Source: Helicobacter labacensis
GTDB lineage: Bacteria; Campylobacterota; Campylobacteria; Campylobacterales; Helicobacteraceae
Reading direction: 5' to 3'
Length of the DNA: 46,271 nucleotides
Assembly: GCF_003660285.1 (NCBI RefSeq)
Contig: NZ_QXQQ01000013.1
Coordinates: 1-46,271 of the forward strand
Part shown: in pieces, positions 1-8,366 of the stretch
Layout: every line of letters begins with the position of its first letter
How positions within the stretch are numbered: the stretch's first letter is position 1
Made by a program: the position numbers and the translations under genes
Notes under the pieces: model-generated
Seen by the model: only the letters and a program-made list of their open reading frames with translations
Told to the model about the DNA's origin: nothing
Database searches by the model: none

Positions 1-2
1 GC

Positions 3-218
3 GCACCCAAGCCCTTAGCTAGGCTGACAAGGAGGCTTCAAAGACTTGCTAGACAACTTAGCAAAAAACGCCATTCAAAAACCAAGAATGACGGGATTAG
101 GAAGTCTAGCAATTATCTTAAAGCCAGCTTGCGCCTAAGTGCTTTGCACACGCGCATTGCTAATATCCGCAATGACTTTTTACACAAGCTTAAGCACTGC
201 CCTCATCAGGCATGCTAA
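3..218 (+). pseudogene. TnpB (IS605 OrfB) remnant
   Basis: The open frame from the window edge to the TAA at 216-218 reads as the central part of an IS200/IS605-family TnpB (RNA-guided nuclease of the transposon). The recognisable pieces are a basic stretch with RLTRRLQRLARQLSKK and the hallmark HTRIANIRNDFLHKL. Intact TnpB continues for about 200 residues with the RuvC motifs and a CxxC zinc finger. Here the homology stops right after HKL and the frame ends seven codons later, so the RuvC and zinc-finger parts are lost. The 5' part lies outside the window. No tnpA and no terminal hairpins are visible nearby, so this is a dead scar. Confidence 0.75.
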
Positions 219-221
219 AAT
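213..221 (+). promoter_or_regulatory. Extended -10 promoter for the MFS gene
   Basis: TGCTAAAAT is an extended -10 element (TGn plus TAAAAT), and the same string precedes gatA. The predicted transcript start is near 228. That lies downstream of the ATG at 225 and so favours the ATG at 252. No -35 is evident, as usual for Helicobacter sigma-80 promoters. Confidence 0.4.
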
Positions 222-251
222 AAGATGTTTAGAAAGATTGGGGCTGTGTGT

Positions 252-1409
252 ATGAGAGCGCGTATCTTTGCTTGTTTCTTGGCGACTTTTGTTTCCAATG
301 GTTTGGCGCGATTTGGCTATGTGGTCTTGATCCCCTTTTTGATCCTCTCAGGCAAGCTTAGCGAAGCCCAAAGTATCCAGCTGGGTATCGCGGTGATGGT
401 GGGCTATATCTTTGGGAGTGCTGCTCTCAACTTCTTGCAAAAATACCTCTCATTAGAAGGCATTGCCAAGATCAGTTTCTTGGTGGTGGCTTTGAGTTTC
501 TTTGCCTGCTTTTTTGATTCCCTGCCCTTTGTCTGGGCGTGGGTGTGGCGTTTTTTAGCGGGCATCGCCTCGGCGTGCTTGATGGTGCTTTCTGCGCCCC
601 TATGCCTATCTTTTGTGCGCGAGCGATCCCGTTCGCTGGTGAGCGGTTTGATTTTTAGTGGGATTGGGGTGGGGGCTGTTTTTAGCGGATTTATTCTGCC
701 CCACTTTGCCCACGCCATTGATTGGGCGTGGGTGTTTCTAGGGGGGATTAGTTTGCTAGCCTTTCTCATTTCTAGCGTCTCTTTAAGGACACTCCACCCC
801 CCTAAGCCAGATCTTGCTACGCAACAGAGTGCTAAAATCCCCTACTTCTTTGTCTTGCTCTTGATCTCTGTTGTGCTAAACGCCATTGGCTATCTGCCCC
901 ACACACTCTTTTGGGTGGATTACTTGGTGCGCTTCTTGCATTTTAGTAACGCAAGCGCGGGCGCGTCATGGGCATTTTTTGGCTTTGGGGCGGCTTTAGG
1001 CACGATTTTAAGCGCTTCGCTAGCCCAATGGGTGGGTTTGAAACACGCTTCCAGCATTATCTTATGCCTCAAAACCCTCTCTTGTCTTATTGCCGCTTAT
1101 TCTGCCCATCTCTTTTGGTTAGATCTCTCTATTTTTCTAATGGGTTTTGGCACAACGGGGAATTTAACCCTCACTAGCACAATGGCGTTCCACATCATGG
1201 GCAAGGCGCATTTCGTGCAAGCTTCCAGCCTTGTTACGATGAGTTTTGGGATTTTCCAAGCTCTTTTTTCTTTTATCTTTACCCTAGCTCTAGGGCATTT
1301 GAGCTTCACTTCAATGTTTCTTGTGTGTGGGGTTGCGCTCTTTGTGAGCTTTATTGTGTTACTCCCTATTCCTCACTCTATCTTTCAGGGGATGGATGGG
1401 CATTCCTGA
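252..1409 (+). CDS. MFS transporter, YbfB/YjiJ-like
   Basis: This is an integral inner-membrane protein of about 385 residues with roughly 12 hydrophobic segments, the normal size for a major facilitator. The N-terminal signature SNGLARFGYVVLIPF resembles the first helix of the YbfB/YjiJ group of MFS proteins, whose substrates are unknown. An upstream in-frame ATG at 225 has no ribosome site and lies before the predicted transcript start, so 252 is preferred. The gene stands alone between a transposase scar and the amiF stump. A 30-bp piece of its 3' end (1326-1355) is copied into the amiF remnant. Family assignment is good, the subfamily is tentative, and no substrate can be inferred. Confidence 0.8.
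   Translation: MRARIFACFLATFVSNGLARFGYVVLIPFLILSGKLSEAQSIQLGIAVMVGYIFGSAALNFLQKYLSLEGIAKISFLVVALSFFACFFDSLPFVWAWVWRFLAGIASACLMVLSAPLCLSFVRERSRSLVSGLIFSGIGVGAVFSGFILPHFAHAIDWAWVFLGGISLLAFLISSVSLRTLHPPKPDLATQQSAKIPYFFVLLLISVVLNAIGYLPHTLFWVDYLVRFLHFSNASAGASWAFFGFGAALGTILSASLAQWVGLKHASSIILCLKTLSCLIAAYSAHLFWLDLSIFLMGFGTTGNLTLTSTMAFHIMGKAHFVQASSLVTMSFGIFQALFSFIFTLALGHLSFTSMFLVCGVALFVSFIVLLPIPHSIFQGMDGHS
1326..1355 (+). repeat. 30-bp direct repeat, copy 1 (inside MFS gene)
   Basis: This stretch is identical to 1627-1656. In this copy it encodes residues that fit the MFS membrane helix (CGVALFVSF), so this is the source copy. Confidence 0.9.
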
Positions 1410-1467
1410 GTCCCTAAAATCCTCCTTTTGTTTACCCTGTATTAAAAGAGTTCTTTTAGTGCTCCGC

Positions 1468-1490
1468 AAGCAACTTTAGTTGCTTATTTT
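1468..1490 (+). terminator. Hairpin after the MFS gene
   Basis: AAGCAAC-TTTA-GTTGCTT is a perfect 7-bp stem with a 4-nt loop, followed by ATTTTATT. It fits a weak intrinsic terminator for the MFS gene. It also sits only 18 bp before the amiF start, so it could instead have acted in the amiF leader. Confidence 0.5.
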
Positions 1491-1507
1491 ATTCACAAGG
1501 AGTTTTT

Positions 1508-1648
1508 ATGGGTAGCATTGGAAGTATGGGTAAACCCATTGAGGGGTTTTTGGTAGCGGCCATCCAGTTCCCCGTCCCCGTGGTTAACAGCCGAGCAGAC
1601 ATTGATAAAAACATTGAAAGCATCATTGTGGGGTTGCGCTCTTTGTGA
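1508..1648 (+). pseudogene. amiF: Formamidase amiF stump
   Basis: The ATG at 1508 follows a good ribosome site (AAGGAG). The frame encodes MGSIGSMGKPIEGFLVAAIQ, which matches the N-terminus of H. pylori formamidase AmiF (HP1238, about 334 residues; hydrolyses formamide to formate and ammonia). Homology covers about 40 residues, up to an ESII sequence. The last six codons and the TGA come from a 30-bp copy of the MFS gene. None of the Glu/Lys/Cys catalytic triad is present, so the product cannot be an enzyme. The rest of amiF is absent from the window. Formamide-derived ammonia supports acid resistance in H. pylori; whether another copy exists here cannot be told. Confidence 0.85.
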
Positions 1649-1656
1649 GCTTTATT
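1627..1656 (+). repeat. 30-bp direct repeat, copy 2 (in amiF stump)
   Basis: Perfect copy of 1326-1355, placed 301 bp downstream and fused to the amiF N-terminal codons. It supplies the premature stop. Confidence 0.9.
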
Positions 1657-1711
1657 TAAGAATGTAGCTACTATGCATATAGCAAATATGAAACGGCAAA
1701 ATTTTTCCGCA

Positions 1712-2107
1712 TCAAATATCCTGCGCGTTTAAATTGAGGCGTTCTAGCTCTAATTGGAGGTTTCTTGTGGTCTGGTTTAAAATCCCCTTGAGGGTGCTTT
1801 GTGCCTGCACGCTAGAGTTAGCCGCCTGCGCCAAAAAAGCCGCTAGATGCCCGCTTTCATCGGCTCTAATAGCGCGTATAAACGCCTCTTGTCTTTGGGT
1901 GTATTGAGCGTGTTTTTGCTGTTAGAGTGAAAAGTGCAAGAGAACATCGCATGCAGCTTAGATCGCACCAATTAGTGCCAGTAGTTAGGTTTGCTCCCTT
2001 GCCTTAATAAGCGTTTTGCGCTCTACAGACACTAATGCATGCACCTTATTGGCTTTTAGTCCCCAGTTGCCTCCATGCAAACTGGACTTAATGAGTCCTA
2101 TGAGTGT
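1712..2107 (-). pseudogene. Decayed gene of unknown function
   Basis: Reading the minus strand from 2107, one frame stays protein-like to the stop at 1712, broken by three in-frame TAA codons (1985-1987, then two more before 1921). The pieces are WGLKANKVHALVSVERKTL, a short hydrophobic stretch, and a 69-residue Q/A/L-rich helical end (QRQEAFIRAIRADESGHLAA, later LELERLNLNAQDI). Because all pieces share one frame, nonsense mutation explains them better than unrelated ORFs. The family is not recognised. The frame follows directly on the stop of the outer membrane protein gene. The stretch 1657-1711 shows nothing. Confidence 0.4.
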
Positions 2108-2668
2108 TCAAAACAAGTAGGCGTAAGAGGCGATCCAATAGTAGGTTTGGATAAATCCGTGGTGGTTAAGGGATTTGATTCTCCCAAAGGGGATTTTTAC
2201 ACCCAACTCCACGCGGTGTTGCTGTTCGATTGTGCCCCCCAAACCCACATTGAAAACCCCATTATAACCCATAAAATTGCGCGCGCTCACGGAGCTATTT
2301 AAGACTTCTGCGCTTTGAAAATACCCAAACCCCAAGCCCAAATAAGTGCCTACCACCATTTTTTTAGAGAGGCGGTAAAAGTCGTTGATCATATCCACAT
2401 TGGCACTTAAAAAAGAATACACTCTAGTGTGTAGGGCGGTGGGTCTGAGTGCCATGATGTAGTCTATATCCACCCTTAGGGCAAAGTATTTATGCGCGTC
2501 AAATTGATAGCCCCCATAAATCCCCCATAAAAAGTTATTTTGCCATGGCGTTGAAGTGGATTTGGTGGTTTGAAAGCCCGTGTTCACCCCGATGAAAATG
2601 CGGTTTTTAGATGGATTATCTGCCACAAGAGCCGATCCACACAATAAAAACGCCGCCAATATTCTCAT
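2108..2668 (-). CDS. Outer membrane protein, Helicobacter OMP type
   Basis: A protein of about 186 residues with a signal peptide (MRILAAFLLCGSALVA), alternating aromatic/glycine strands (GVNTGFQT, WGIYGGYQF, GTYLGLGFGYF, FNVGLGGTI) and a terminal phenylalanine (SYAYLF). These are the hallmarks of an 8-strand beta-barrel of the Hop/Hof-like Helicobacter family. The ATG at 2668 shares its A with the hefC stop (TGATG), so translation is probably coupled to the efflux operon; the TTG at 2671 is less likely. The position suggests a role alongside HefABC, but no function can be read from the sequence. Confidence 0.75.
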   Translation of the reverse strand: MRILAAFLLCGSALVADNPSKNRIFIGVNTGFQTTKSTSTPWQNNFLWGIYGGYQFDAHKYFALRVDIDYIMALRPTALHTRVYSFLSANVDMINDFYRLSKKMVVGTYLGLGFGYFQSAEVLNSSVSARNFMGYNGVFNVGLGGTIEQQHRVELGVKIPFGRIKSLNHHGFIQTYYWIASYAYLF

Positions 2669-5600
2669 CAAACCCCCCGATAAAATCTCTTAATCTTATC
2701 ATCTAAGGGAGCTAAGAGGCGATAAAAAATAGGCACGACTAATAAGCTCAACATCATGGACACCATCAGCCCTCCACTCATGGCAATCCCAATGGGGGAT
2801 TTCATCGCCGCACCCTGCCCACTGGCTAGAGCTAGAGGCAACATCCCACACACCATCGCAATGGTTGTCATTAAAATGGGGCGCAAACGCGATTCCCCGG
2901 CTAAAATGATCGCCTCCACAATGCCATGCCCTTCTTTGCGCCGATCGTTGGCAATATCAATAATGAGAGTGGCGTTTTTGCCCACCATGCCAATTAAAAG
3001 AATCAAGCCCATTAAAGAAAACATGCTCATAGGCTGGTGCACCAAACCTAGCGCAAAAAACGCCCCAGAGAAACTTAAAGGCATGGTAACCATGATAATT
3101 AGGGGCTCTAAAAACGATTCATAAAGCGCAGCTAGGATCATATAAATGAGGATAAACGCTGTGGCAATCGCCACCCCAAAGGCTTGGTTGCTCTCTTTGA
3201 GTTTGTCGGCATCCCCTGCAAAGGTGTAGGCTACCCCTTGTGCTAACCACTCTTTAGAGTGCTTTTGGACTTGGGTCAATAACTCGCCCAAATCCACCCC
3301 ATCAGCGGGTCTAGCTAGCACGGTTACACTGCGTTGGCGGTTATAGCGGGTGATATTAGAGGCGACCTTGCGCTCTGTAATCTCGATCAACCCGTCTAAA
3401 AACATCAATTTGCCCTCTTTATTGCGGATTTGTAGGCGTTTGATCGCATCAATGTCTGTTTTTTTATTGGCGGGAACACGGATGATGATGTCGTATTCTC
3501 TGCCATGTTCTTTAAAATAGCTCACGCGGTTTTCTCCAGAGAGCGCATCGCTCACCACAGAGGCGATCGCTTGGGCACTCACCCCGTATTTTGTAGTCGC
3601 CGCGCGCAAAACCCTTAGCTGGTATTGGGTTTGGGAGTCGGAGGTGTTGGTGTGATAGCCTGCGACCTTGCCTTTTAGCTCCGGGCTCTCTAGTAAGAAT
3701 TTTTTCAAGCCCGCCACGCTTTTATCCACTAAGGCTTGTGAGGACGCATAGACATACACTTGAAAAGCCGAACTATCCCCCCCGCCAATCAAGGGCACTT
3801 GGGCTAGATTGATAGACACCAAATCCTTAGCTTCGGGTAGGGCGTGCAGTTTAACCCCCAAGTCTTTCATGATGGCAAATTGGTTTTTGGTGTGGGGAGT
3901 TTTTAGGCGCACATAGAATTTTCCCTTAAAGGTGCTTTGGATATTCCCATAACCCACTTGCATGGAGTCAAATTCCACATCGGGGTCTTTTTCGATCACC
4001 GCTTGCAGGGCTTGCATTTTTTTCAACATCTCTTTAAGGCTGATGTCGGTATTGGCTTTCACAAAGACATAGAACATGCCCCGATCTTCTTGCAACATAA
4101 ATTCCATGCCCAGCTTTTTAGCCACATGCAAAGAAGATAAAAACACGCCCGCTACCACTAGCCCCACGATCAGTTTATGATTTAAGATCCAAGCTAATAA
4201 ACGCGCATAAGCCTTTTCCATGCCTTGAAAAAAGGGCTCGGTGCGTTTATAGAGTGCAGAGGGTTTGGGGCTCACTAAAATAGAGCTTAGCATGGGGATG
4301 ACTGTTACCACCACCACATAGGAGATCACAATAGCCAGCGCGACCGTGATCCCAAAGCTTTGGAAAAATCGCCCTACAATCCCACTCATATTCCCCACTG
4401 GAATAAATACGGATAATAACATCGCTGAGATGGCGATGATGGCAAAGGCGATCTCATGCACGCCCTCATAGCTAGCACTCTTTTTATCCATCCCCGCTTC
4501 TAATTTTTTGTGGATATTTTCAATAATGACGATCGCATCGTCAATAATAATCCCAATGGAGAGGGTGAGGGCGACCATGGTGAGCATGTTTAAAGAAAAG
4601 CCCATCCAATCAATGAGCGCAAAAGTCCCCATCACAGAGATAGGGATACTCATGGCTGAAACAAAGGTGATAGAGAGGCTTCTTAAAAACACAAAGACTA
4701 CAGAGATCGCTAAAATCCCCCCTAAGATTAAGTCAAACTTGACATCTTTAATGGAGTGGCGGGTGTAGTCTGTGGTGTCTAAAAAGGGGCGCAAAGCATA
4801 GCCCGGACTTAGCGCGCGCATCGCCTCCATTTCCCTATAAATGCCATCCACGATTTTAATTTCATTAGCCCCGGCGATCTTTTGTACCTCTAGCACAATG
4901 CCCTGTTCGTGCCCATAACTCGCGTAAGTGATGTCTGGATCGATGCCCTTTTCAAGGGTAGCAATATCGCTCAAGCGCACATGGTTGCCAATTTGGATAT
5001 TGGCTAGATCGTTTAGGGTATAGCTATTGCCATCTACTAAAATAGCGTAATTCTTTTGATCCCCGACAATCTTACCCCCGTCCATCTCTAGGTTTTGGGT
5101 TTTAAGGGCGTTGTAGAGGTCTACATAAGTGAGCCCGTATTTATTCATCAAGCTAGGATCGGCATAAATGCGTACCTGCTTTTCTTGAAAGCCCTGCAAC
5201 TGCACCCCGCCCACACCATCGATCTTTTGGAGCATGGGTTTGATGATGTTTTTGGCGTGGTCGTTGATCTCAGCTAAAGTTTTTTGCTTGCTAGTTAAAA
5301 AGATAGAGAGGATTGCCTGTCCGCTGGTGTCTACCTTATCAATGGCAGGCTTGCGGATATTGGGATCATCAAAGCTGACTGAAGACACCTTGTTGATAAT
5401 GTCGTTGAGCGCGGTGGTGATGGGTTTTTCTAGCACAAACTCCACCACTACAATGCTAATATTGCGCGCGCTATTGGAGGTAACTTTTTTGATCCCATCC
5501 ACCCCCATAACCGCTTCTTCTACCTTGTCGGTTACTTTACTCTCTACAATGTCCGCACTAGCCCCCGGGTAAGCGGTTTTGACCACCACAATGGGGAAGT

Positions 5601-5715
5601 CAATATTAGGGAAAAGCGCCACACTGATTTTTTTGAGTGCCATGGTGCCAAAAAAGACCACCATGAGGGCAAACATTAGGGTAGTAACAGGTCTTTCAAT
5701 GGCGAATTTATACAC
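2668..5715 (-). CDS. hefC: RND efflux pump inner-membrane subunit HefC
   Basis: A 1015-residue AcrB/MexB-class transporter that exports amphiphilic compounds using the proton gradient. Visible features are the N-terminal helix (FAIERPVTTLMFALMVVFFG), two large periplasmic loops, the TM4 proton-relay motif DDAIVIIENI, and the second-half helix LLIGMVGKNATLIID. Length fits the family (H. pylori HP0607 is about 1028). The start is GTG at 5715 behind a G-rich ribosome site, 9 bp after hefB. It is the third gene of hefABC; in H. pylori this pump contributes to bile-salt and multidrug resistance. The frame is intact. Confidence 0.95.
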   Translation of the reverse strand: MYKFAIERPVTTLMFALMVVFFGTMALKKISVALFPNIDFPIVVVKTAYPGASADIVESKVTDKVEEAVMGVDGIKKVTSNSARNISIVVVEFVLEKPITTALNDIINKVSSVSFDDPNIRKPAIDKVDTSGQAILSIFLTSKQKTLAEINDHAKNIIKPMLQKIDGVGGVQLQGFQEKQVRIYADPSLMNKYGLTYVDLYNALKTQNLEMDGGKIVGDQKNYAILVDGNSYTLNDLANIQIGNHVRLSDIATLEKGIDPDITYASYGHEQGIVLEVQKIAGANEIKIVDGIYREMEAMRALSPGYALRPFLDTTDYTRHSIKDVKFDLILGGILAISVVFVFLRSLSITFVSAMSIPISVMGTFALIDWMGFSLNMLTMVALTLSIGIIIDDAIVIIENIHKKLEAGMDKKSASYEGVHEIAFAIIAISAMLLSVFIPVGNMSGIVGRFFQSFGITVALAIVISYVVVVTVIPMLSSILVSPKPSALYKRTEPFFQGMEKAYARLLAWILNHKLIVGLVVAGVFLSSLHVAKKLGMEFMLQEDRGMFYVFVKANTDISLKEMLKKMQALQAVIEKDPDVEFDSMQVGYGNIQSTFKGKFYVRLKTPHTKNQFAIMKDLGVKLHALPEAKDLVSINLAQVPLIGGGDSSAFQVYVYASSQALVDKSVAGLKKFLLESPELKGKVAGYHTNTSDSQTQYQLRVLRAATTKYGVSAQAIASVVSDALSGENRVSYFKEHGREYDIIIRVPANKKTDIDAIKRLQIRNKEGKLMFLDGLIEITERKVASNITRYNRQRSVTVLARPADGVDLGELLTQVQKHSKEWLAQGVAYTFAGDADKLKESNQAFGVAIATAFILIYMILAALYESFLEPLIIMVTMPLSFSGAFFALGLVHQPMSMFSLMGLILLIGMVGKNATLIIDIANDRRKEGHGIVEAIILAGESRLRPILMTTIAMVCGMLPLALASGQGAAMKSPIGIAMSGGLMVSMMLSLLVVPIFYRLLAPLDDKIKRFYRGV

Positions 5716-5724
5716 GCAACCCCC

Positions 5725-6420
5725 CTATTGGATAAACCCATCCCCAAAGACCCCGGGCACTAAAGTGCTATTAGGGGGTAAGAGGGCTTCTGCGCTCACC
5801 TTGCGCGTGCTCACATCAATAGTGGGGTAAATCTTGGTGATGAGCACTTGTTTTTTCTGGGGATTACCATCAATACTATAGATAAATTTATCCCCCACCT
5901 TGACATCGGGGAGGTATTTAGAATCAAATTCTAAAACCATTTTTAATTTTTTACTCACAAGCCTAAAGAGAATGGTATTATTAGCCCCCATACCCTCGCC
6001 CAGCTCAATGTTCTTACTGGCGATCACGCCATCAAAGGGGGCTTTTAGAATCGTCTTTTCCACCACCGCTTGGGCATAATTGCGATCAAATTCTAGTTTT
6101 TTATAATCCGCATAATACTTATCCAAAGTGTTTTTATCGATTGCGCCCCCGATTTTTTTGTAGCGTTCGTATTGTTTTTGCATGAAATTAAACTGCTGGA
6201 CAATCGAATCCACTTGGGATTTTTTATCTTTATTGTAGAGGGTGAGCAAAATATCCCCCTTTTTGACCACACTCCCCACATCCACATAAATGGCATCCAC
6301 GATGCCCGAAGAATCTAAGGTTAAATTCGCATCCTCTAGGGCTTCTACATTAAAAATTGCATACACTTCTTTAGCCCCAAGTCCCACTAACAACAGCAGG
6401 ACGCATAACATAGCTTTCAT
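5725..6420 (-). CDS. hefB: Periplasmic adaptor (membrane fusion) protein HefB
   Basis: A 231-residue RND-pump adaptor with a signal peptide ending near GAKEVYA, a split lipoyl domain (VDVGSVVKKGDILLTLYN and KAPFDGVIASKNIELGEG) around a short alpha-hairpin, and a beta-barrel part (VGDKFIYSIDG, TKIYPTIDVSTRKV). It is much shorter than MexA/AcrA, as is typical of the epsilonproteobacterial HefB. It should bridge HefA and HefC in the periplasm. It lies 9 bp after hefA and 9 bp before hefC, in one transcript. Confidence 0.93.
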   Translation of the reverse strand: MKAMLCVLLLLVGLGAKEVYAIFNVEALEDANLTLDSSGIVDAIYVDVGSVVKKGDILLTLYNKDKKSQVDSIVQQFNFMQKQYERYKKIGGAIDKNTLDKYYADYKKLEFDRNYAQAVVEKTILKAPFDGVIASKNIELGEGMGANNTILFRLVSKKLKMVLEFDSKYLPDVKVGDKFIYSIDGNPQKKQVLITKIYPTIDVSTRKVSAEALLPPNSTLVPGVFGDGFIQ

Positions 6421-6429
6421 GGTTGATCC

Positions 6430-7785
6430 TTAGCGCACATAATCTTGGATATGGTGTCCGCTGTAAAAAATATAATTGGCTTTTTGCATTTCATAATTAT
6501 TGAGCGATTGGTTGTAGATCACCTCCGCGTCAAAGCGCGTGCGCAGGGCTCTTAAATAGGTGGTGAAATCCACCAAACTCGCGTTATATTTCTTCTTAAT
6601 GCTCTCATAAGACACGGTAGCCGATTTCAAGCTCGCTTCAGAACTGCGGATTTTAGAGCGCGCCATGTCTAAGGATTTGCGGTAAAGCTGTTCGTCCTTT
6701 TGTTGCTCCATTTTTTTATACATGAGGGTTTTTTCTTGAGAGAGTTGGTTGAGGCGCAAATACTGCTTTTGCAAGTTAATGCCAATGTCATTTAAGATAT
6801 TAAGCCCGACTACAATCCCAAAGGTGTTTTGTTGGTTAGGAAAGAGGTTGCCAAATCTGTTATCCTTGCCCCGGGCAAAAGCAGGCTTTTCAATGTAGTA
6901 TTGCCAATCGTCATTGACATCGATTGTGGGGTAGTAATTGAGTTGCTTATTTTGGTAGTGGATAGCCGTGATCTGCTCTCTTAGCGCGCGCAAATCCGCG
7001 CGCTCTTTAAGTCCTAGATTGGGTTCCAAAATCGTGGTGCGCTTCAAAGAAGGGATCTTAGAATTGGTCAAATACTCCAAAGTCAGGCGATTCTGCTCAA
7101 TAGAAAATTCCATGTCTGTGATGTCGTTTTCACTCAGCGCTCCCTGCGCTTTAGCGCTTTCTAAATTGTCAATGGTTGTCAAGCCTTGATCGAAGAGTTG
7201 GCTAACACGCTTGATGTCCGCGCGCAATTCAGCCAGCTTGCGCTTCAGGGCTACAAGTTGGGCTAGGTTGTTGAAATACTGGTAATACTGCTGCACCACT
7301 TGCAAGTAAATACTCTGCTTTGTGTACTCCATGTTAGCGCTGTTGGAACGGTAGGTGGCTGACTTCTCGCGCACATTGTTGACATCGCTAAAGCCATTGA
7401 AAAGGTTCAATTTTAAATTCGTGTTGAGCAGTTGCATATTATAGTTGGGGAAAAAAGGCGTGTCTCTGTCCCGGCGGTTAAAAGTGTAATTGCTCGTCAT
7501 GGTAGGCAGAAACTTAGCTTTAGCGATGGCATGGTTTTTGAGGGCTTGACTCACCTGTAGGCGGGCTGCTTGCAAAGAATAGTTATTGTCGGCGTTTTTA
7601 ATGAGTTCAGACAAGCCTAAAGCCCCTCCGGTAGTGTTGGCAAACTTGTTCTCTTCTATGGCTTCTAACTGCTCGATTCCTAGAGCTAGAGTGCCCGTGG
7701 GGTGGTATGCTTCTAATTCTAGGGCGTGCACAGAAACCCCAAAAGTCCACAAACAACACAAGCACCAGAAAAAGTTAGAACGCAA
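6430..7785 (-). CDS. hefA: TolC-like outer membrane channel HefA
   Basis: A 451-residue outer membrane efflux protein with signal peptide (FFWCLCCLWTFGVSVHA). Two long helical repeats typical of TolC follow, for example ASLKSATVSYESIKKKYNAS and the paired VSQLFDQGLTTIDNLESAKAQ-type segment. H. pylori HP0605 is about 477 residues. The start is TTG at 7785 with AGGGAG upstream; no ATG fits. It heads the hefABC operon and begins only 24 bp after the 3' end of tRNA-Arg. No separate promoter is visible in that gap, so co-transcription with the tRNA is likely. Confidence 0.93.
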   Translation of the reverse strand: MRSNFFWCLCCLWTFGVSVHALELEAYHPTGTLALGIEQLEAIEENKFANTTGGALGLSELIKNADNNYSLQAARLQVSQALKNHAIAKAKFLPTMTSNYTFNRRDRDTPFFPNYNMQLLNTNLKLNLFNGFSDVNNVREKSATYRSNSANMEYTKQSIYLQVVQQYYQYFNNLAQLVALKRKLAELRADIKRVSQLFDQGLTTIDNLESAKAQGALSENDITDMEFSIEQNRLTLEYLTNSKIPSLKRTTILEPNLGLKERADLRALREQITAIHYQNKQLNYYPTIDVNDDWQYYIEKPAFARGKDNRFGNLFPNQQNTFGIVVGLNILNDIGINLQKQYLRLNQLSQEKTLMYKKMEQQKDEQLYRKSLDMARSKIRSSEASLKSATVSYESIKKKYNASLVDFTTYLRALRTRFDAEVIYNQSLNNYEMQKANYIFYSGHHIQDYVR

Positions 7786-7809
7786 GTCGAACTCCCTATG
7801 TGAATTGCT

Positions 7810-7886
7810 TGGTGTCCTTGGCGGGATTTGAACCCACGGCCTTACGATTAGGAATCGTACGCTCTATCCAACTGAGCTACAAGGAC
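7810..7886 (-). tRNA. tRNA-Arg (CCT)
   Basis: A full cloverleaf on the minus strand: acceptor GTCCTTG/CAAGGAC, D-arm AGCTCAGTTGGATAGAGC, anticodon stem TACGA/TCGTA around loop TTCCTAA (anticodon CCT, reads AGG), T-arm GTGGG-TTCAAAT-CCCGC, and an encoded CCA tail. Length is 77 nt. Confidence 0.97.
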
Positions 7887-7911
7887 AAGCGCGCCCTAGG
7901 CGCGTAGGACA

Positions 7912-8220
7912 CTATTTTTTCTTTTTGCTAACAGCCACTTTAGAAGCGGCCACCACATCTTTAAGTACTTTGCCCGGCTTGAACTTAGGCACCATCTTGT
8001 CCTTAGTGGTGTAATTCTTATCGCTCCCGGGAACTTTGCCTTTTTTGCCCTTTTGCAAAACGGCTTCAAATTTCCCAAAACCCACTAACTCCACGCTCTC
8101 ATGCCCGCTCAAAGCTTTTTCTACCGCCTTGACAAAGCCATTCAACGCTGCCTCTGTTTCTTTCTTGTCTTTAAACCCGCCTTCCTTTTGCATCAAGTCC
8201 AAAAACTCCAATTTTTTCAT
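7912..8220 (-). CDS. hup: DNA-binding protein HU
   Basis: A 102-residue nucleoid protein that binds and bends DNA as a dimer. The HU signature is clear: VELVGFGKFE, then the DNA-binding arm with KGKVPGSDKNY and the family end VPKFKPGKVLKDVV, plus an Ala/Lys-rich tail. The ATG at 8220 is preceded by GGAAGGA, whereas the longer frame from 8250 would add ten residues not seen in the family. It is transcribed toward tRNA-Arg and hefABC and has a good -10 box at 8263-8268. Confidence 0.95.
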   Translation of the reverse strand: MKKLEFLDLMQKEGGFKDKKETEAALNGFVKAVEKALSGHESVELVGFGKFEAVLQKGKKGKVPGSDKNYTTKDKMVPKFKPGKVLKDVVAASKVAVSKKKK

Positions 8221-8262
8221 CGCGCTTCCTTCCATTGTAATTTCTCGCAAAACACGGACACC

Positions 8263-8268
8263 ATTATA
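8263..8268 (-). promoter_or_regulatory. -10 box for hup
   Basis: TATAAT on the minus strand; predicted start near 8256, giving a leader of about 36 nt before the hup ATG. Confidence 0.6.
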
Positions 8269-8328
8269 CTACAAAATCGCTTTAATCGCGTCAATTACGC
8301 CTTTAAGAGCCCTTCAAGTTAGCTATTG

Positions 8329-8334
8329 TATGAT
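8329..8334 (+). promoter_or_regulatory. -10 box for gapA
   Basis: TATGAT lies 32 bp before the gapA start, embedded in the short palindrome TGTATGATACA. It could serve as promoter and possibly as an operator. Confidence 0.4.
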
Positions 8335-8366
8335 ACAAGGTTTTAATAAAAACTAAAGGGGCTAGT

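Noticed and set aside
404-769. A 121-codon minus-strand frame inside the MFS gene
   Set aside because: Lys/Arg/Thr-rich shadow of a membrane-protein gene.
1985-2107. VERKTLIKAR-like segment as an IS30 transposase piece
   Set aside because: The resemblance is limited to a few residues, and the segment is in frame with the other pieces of one decayed gene, which explains it better.
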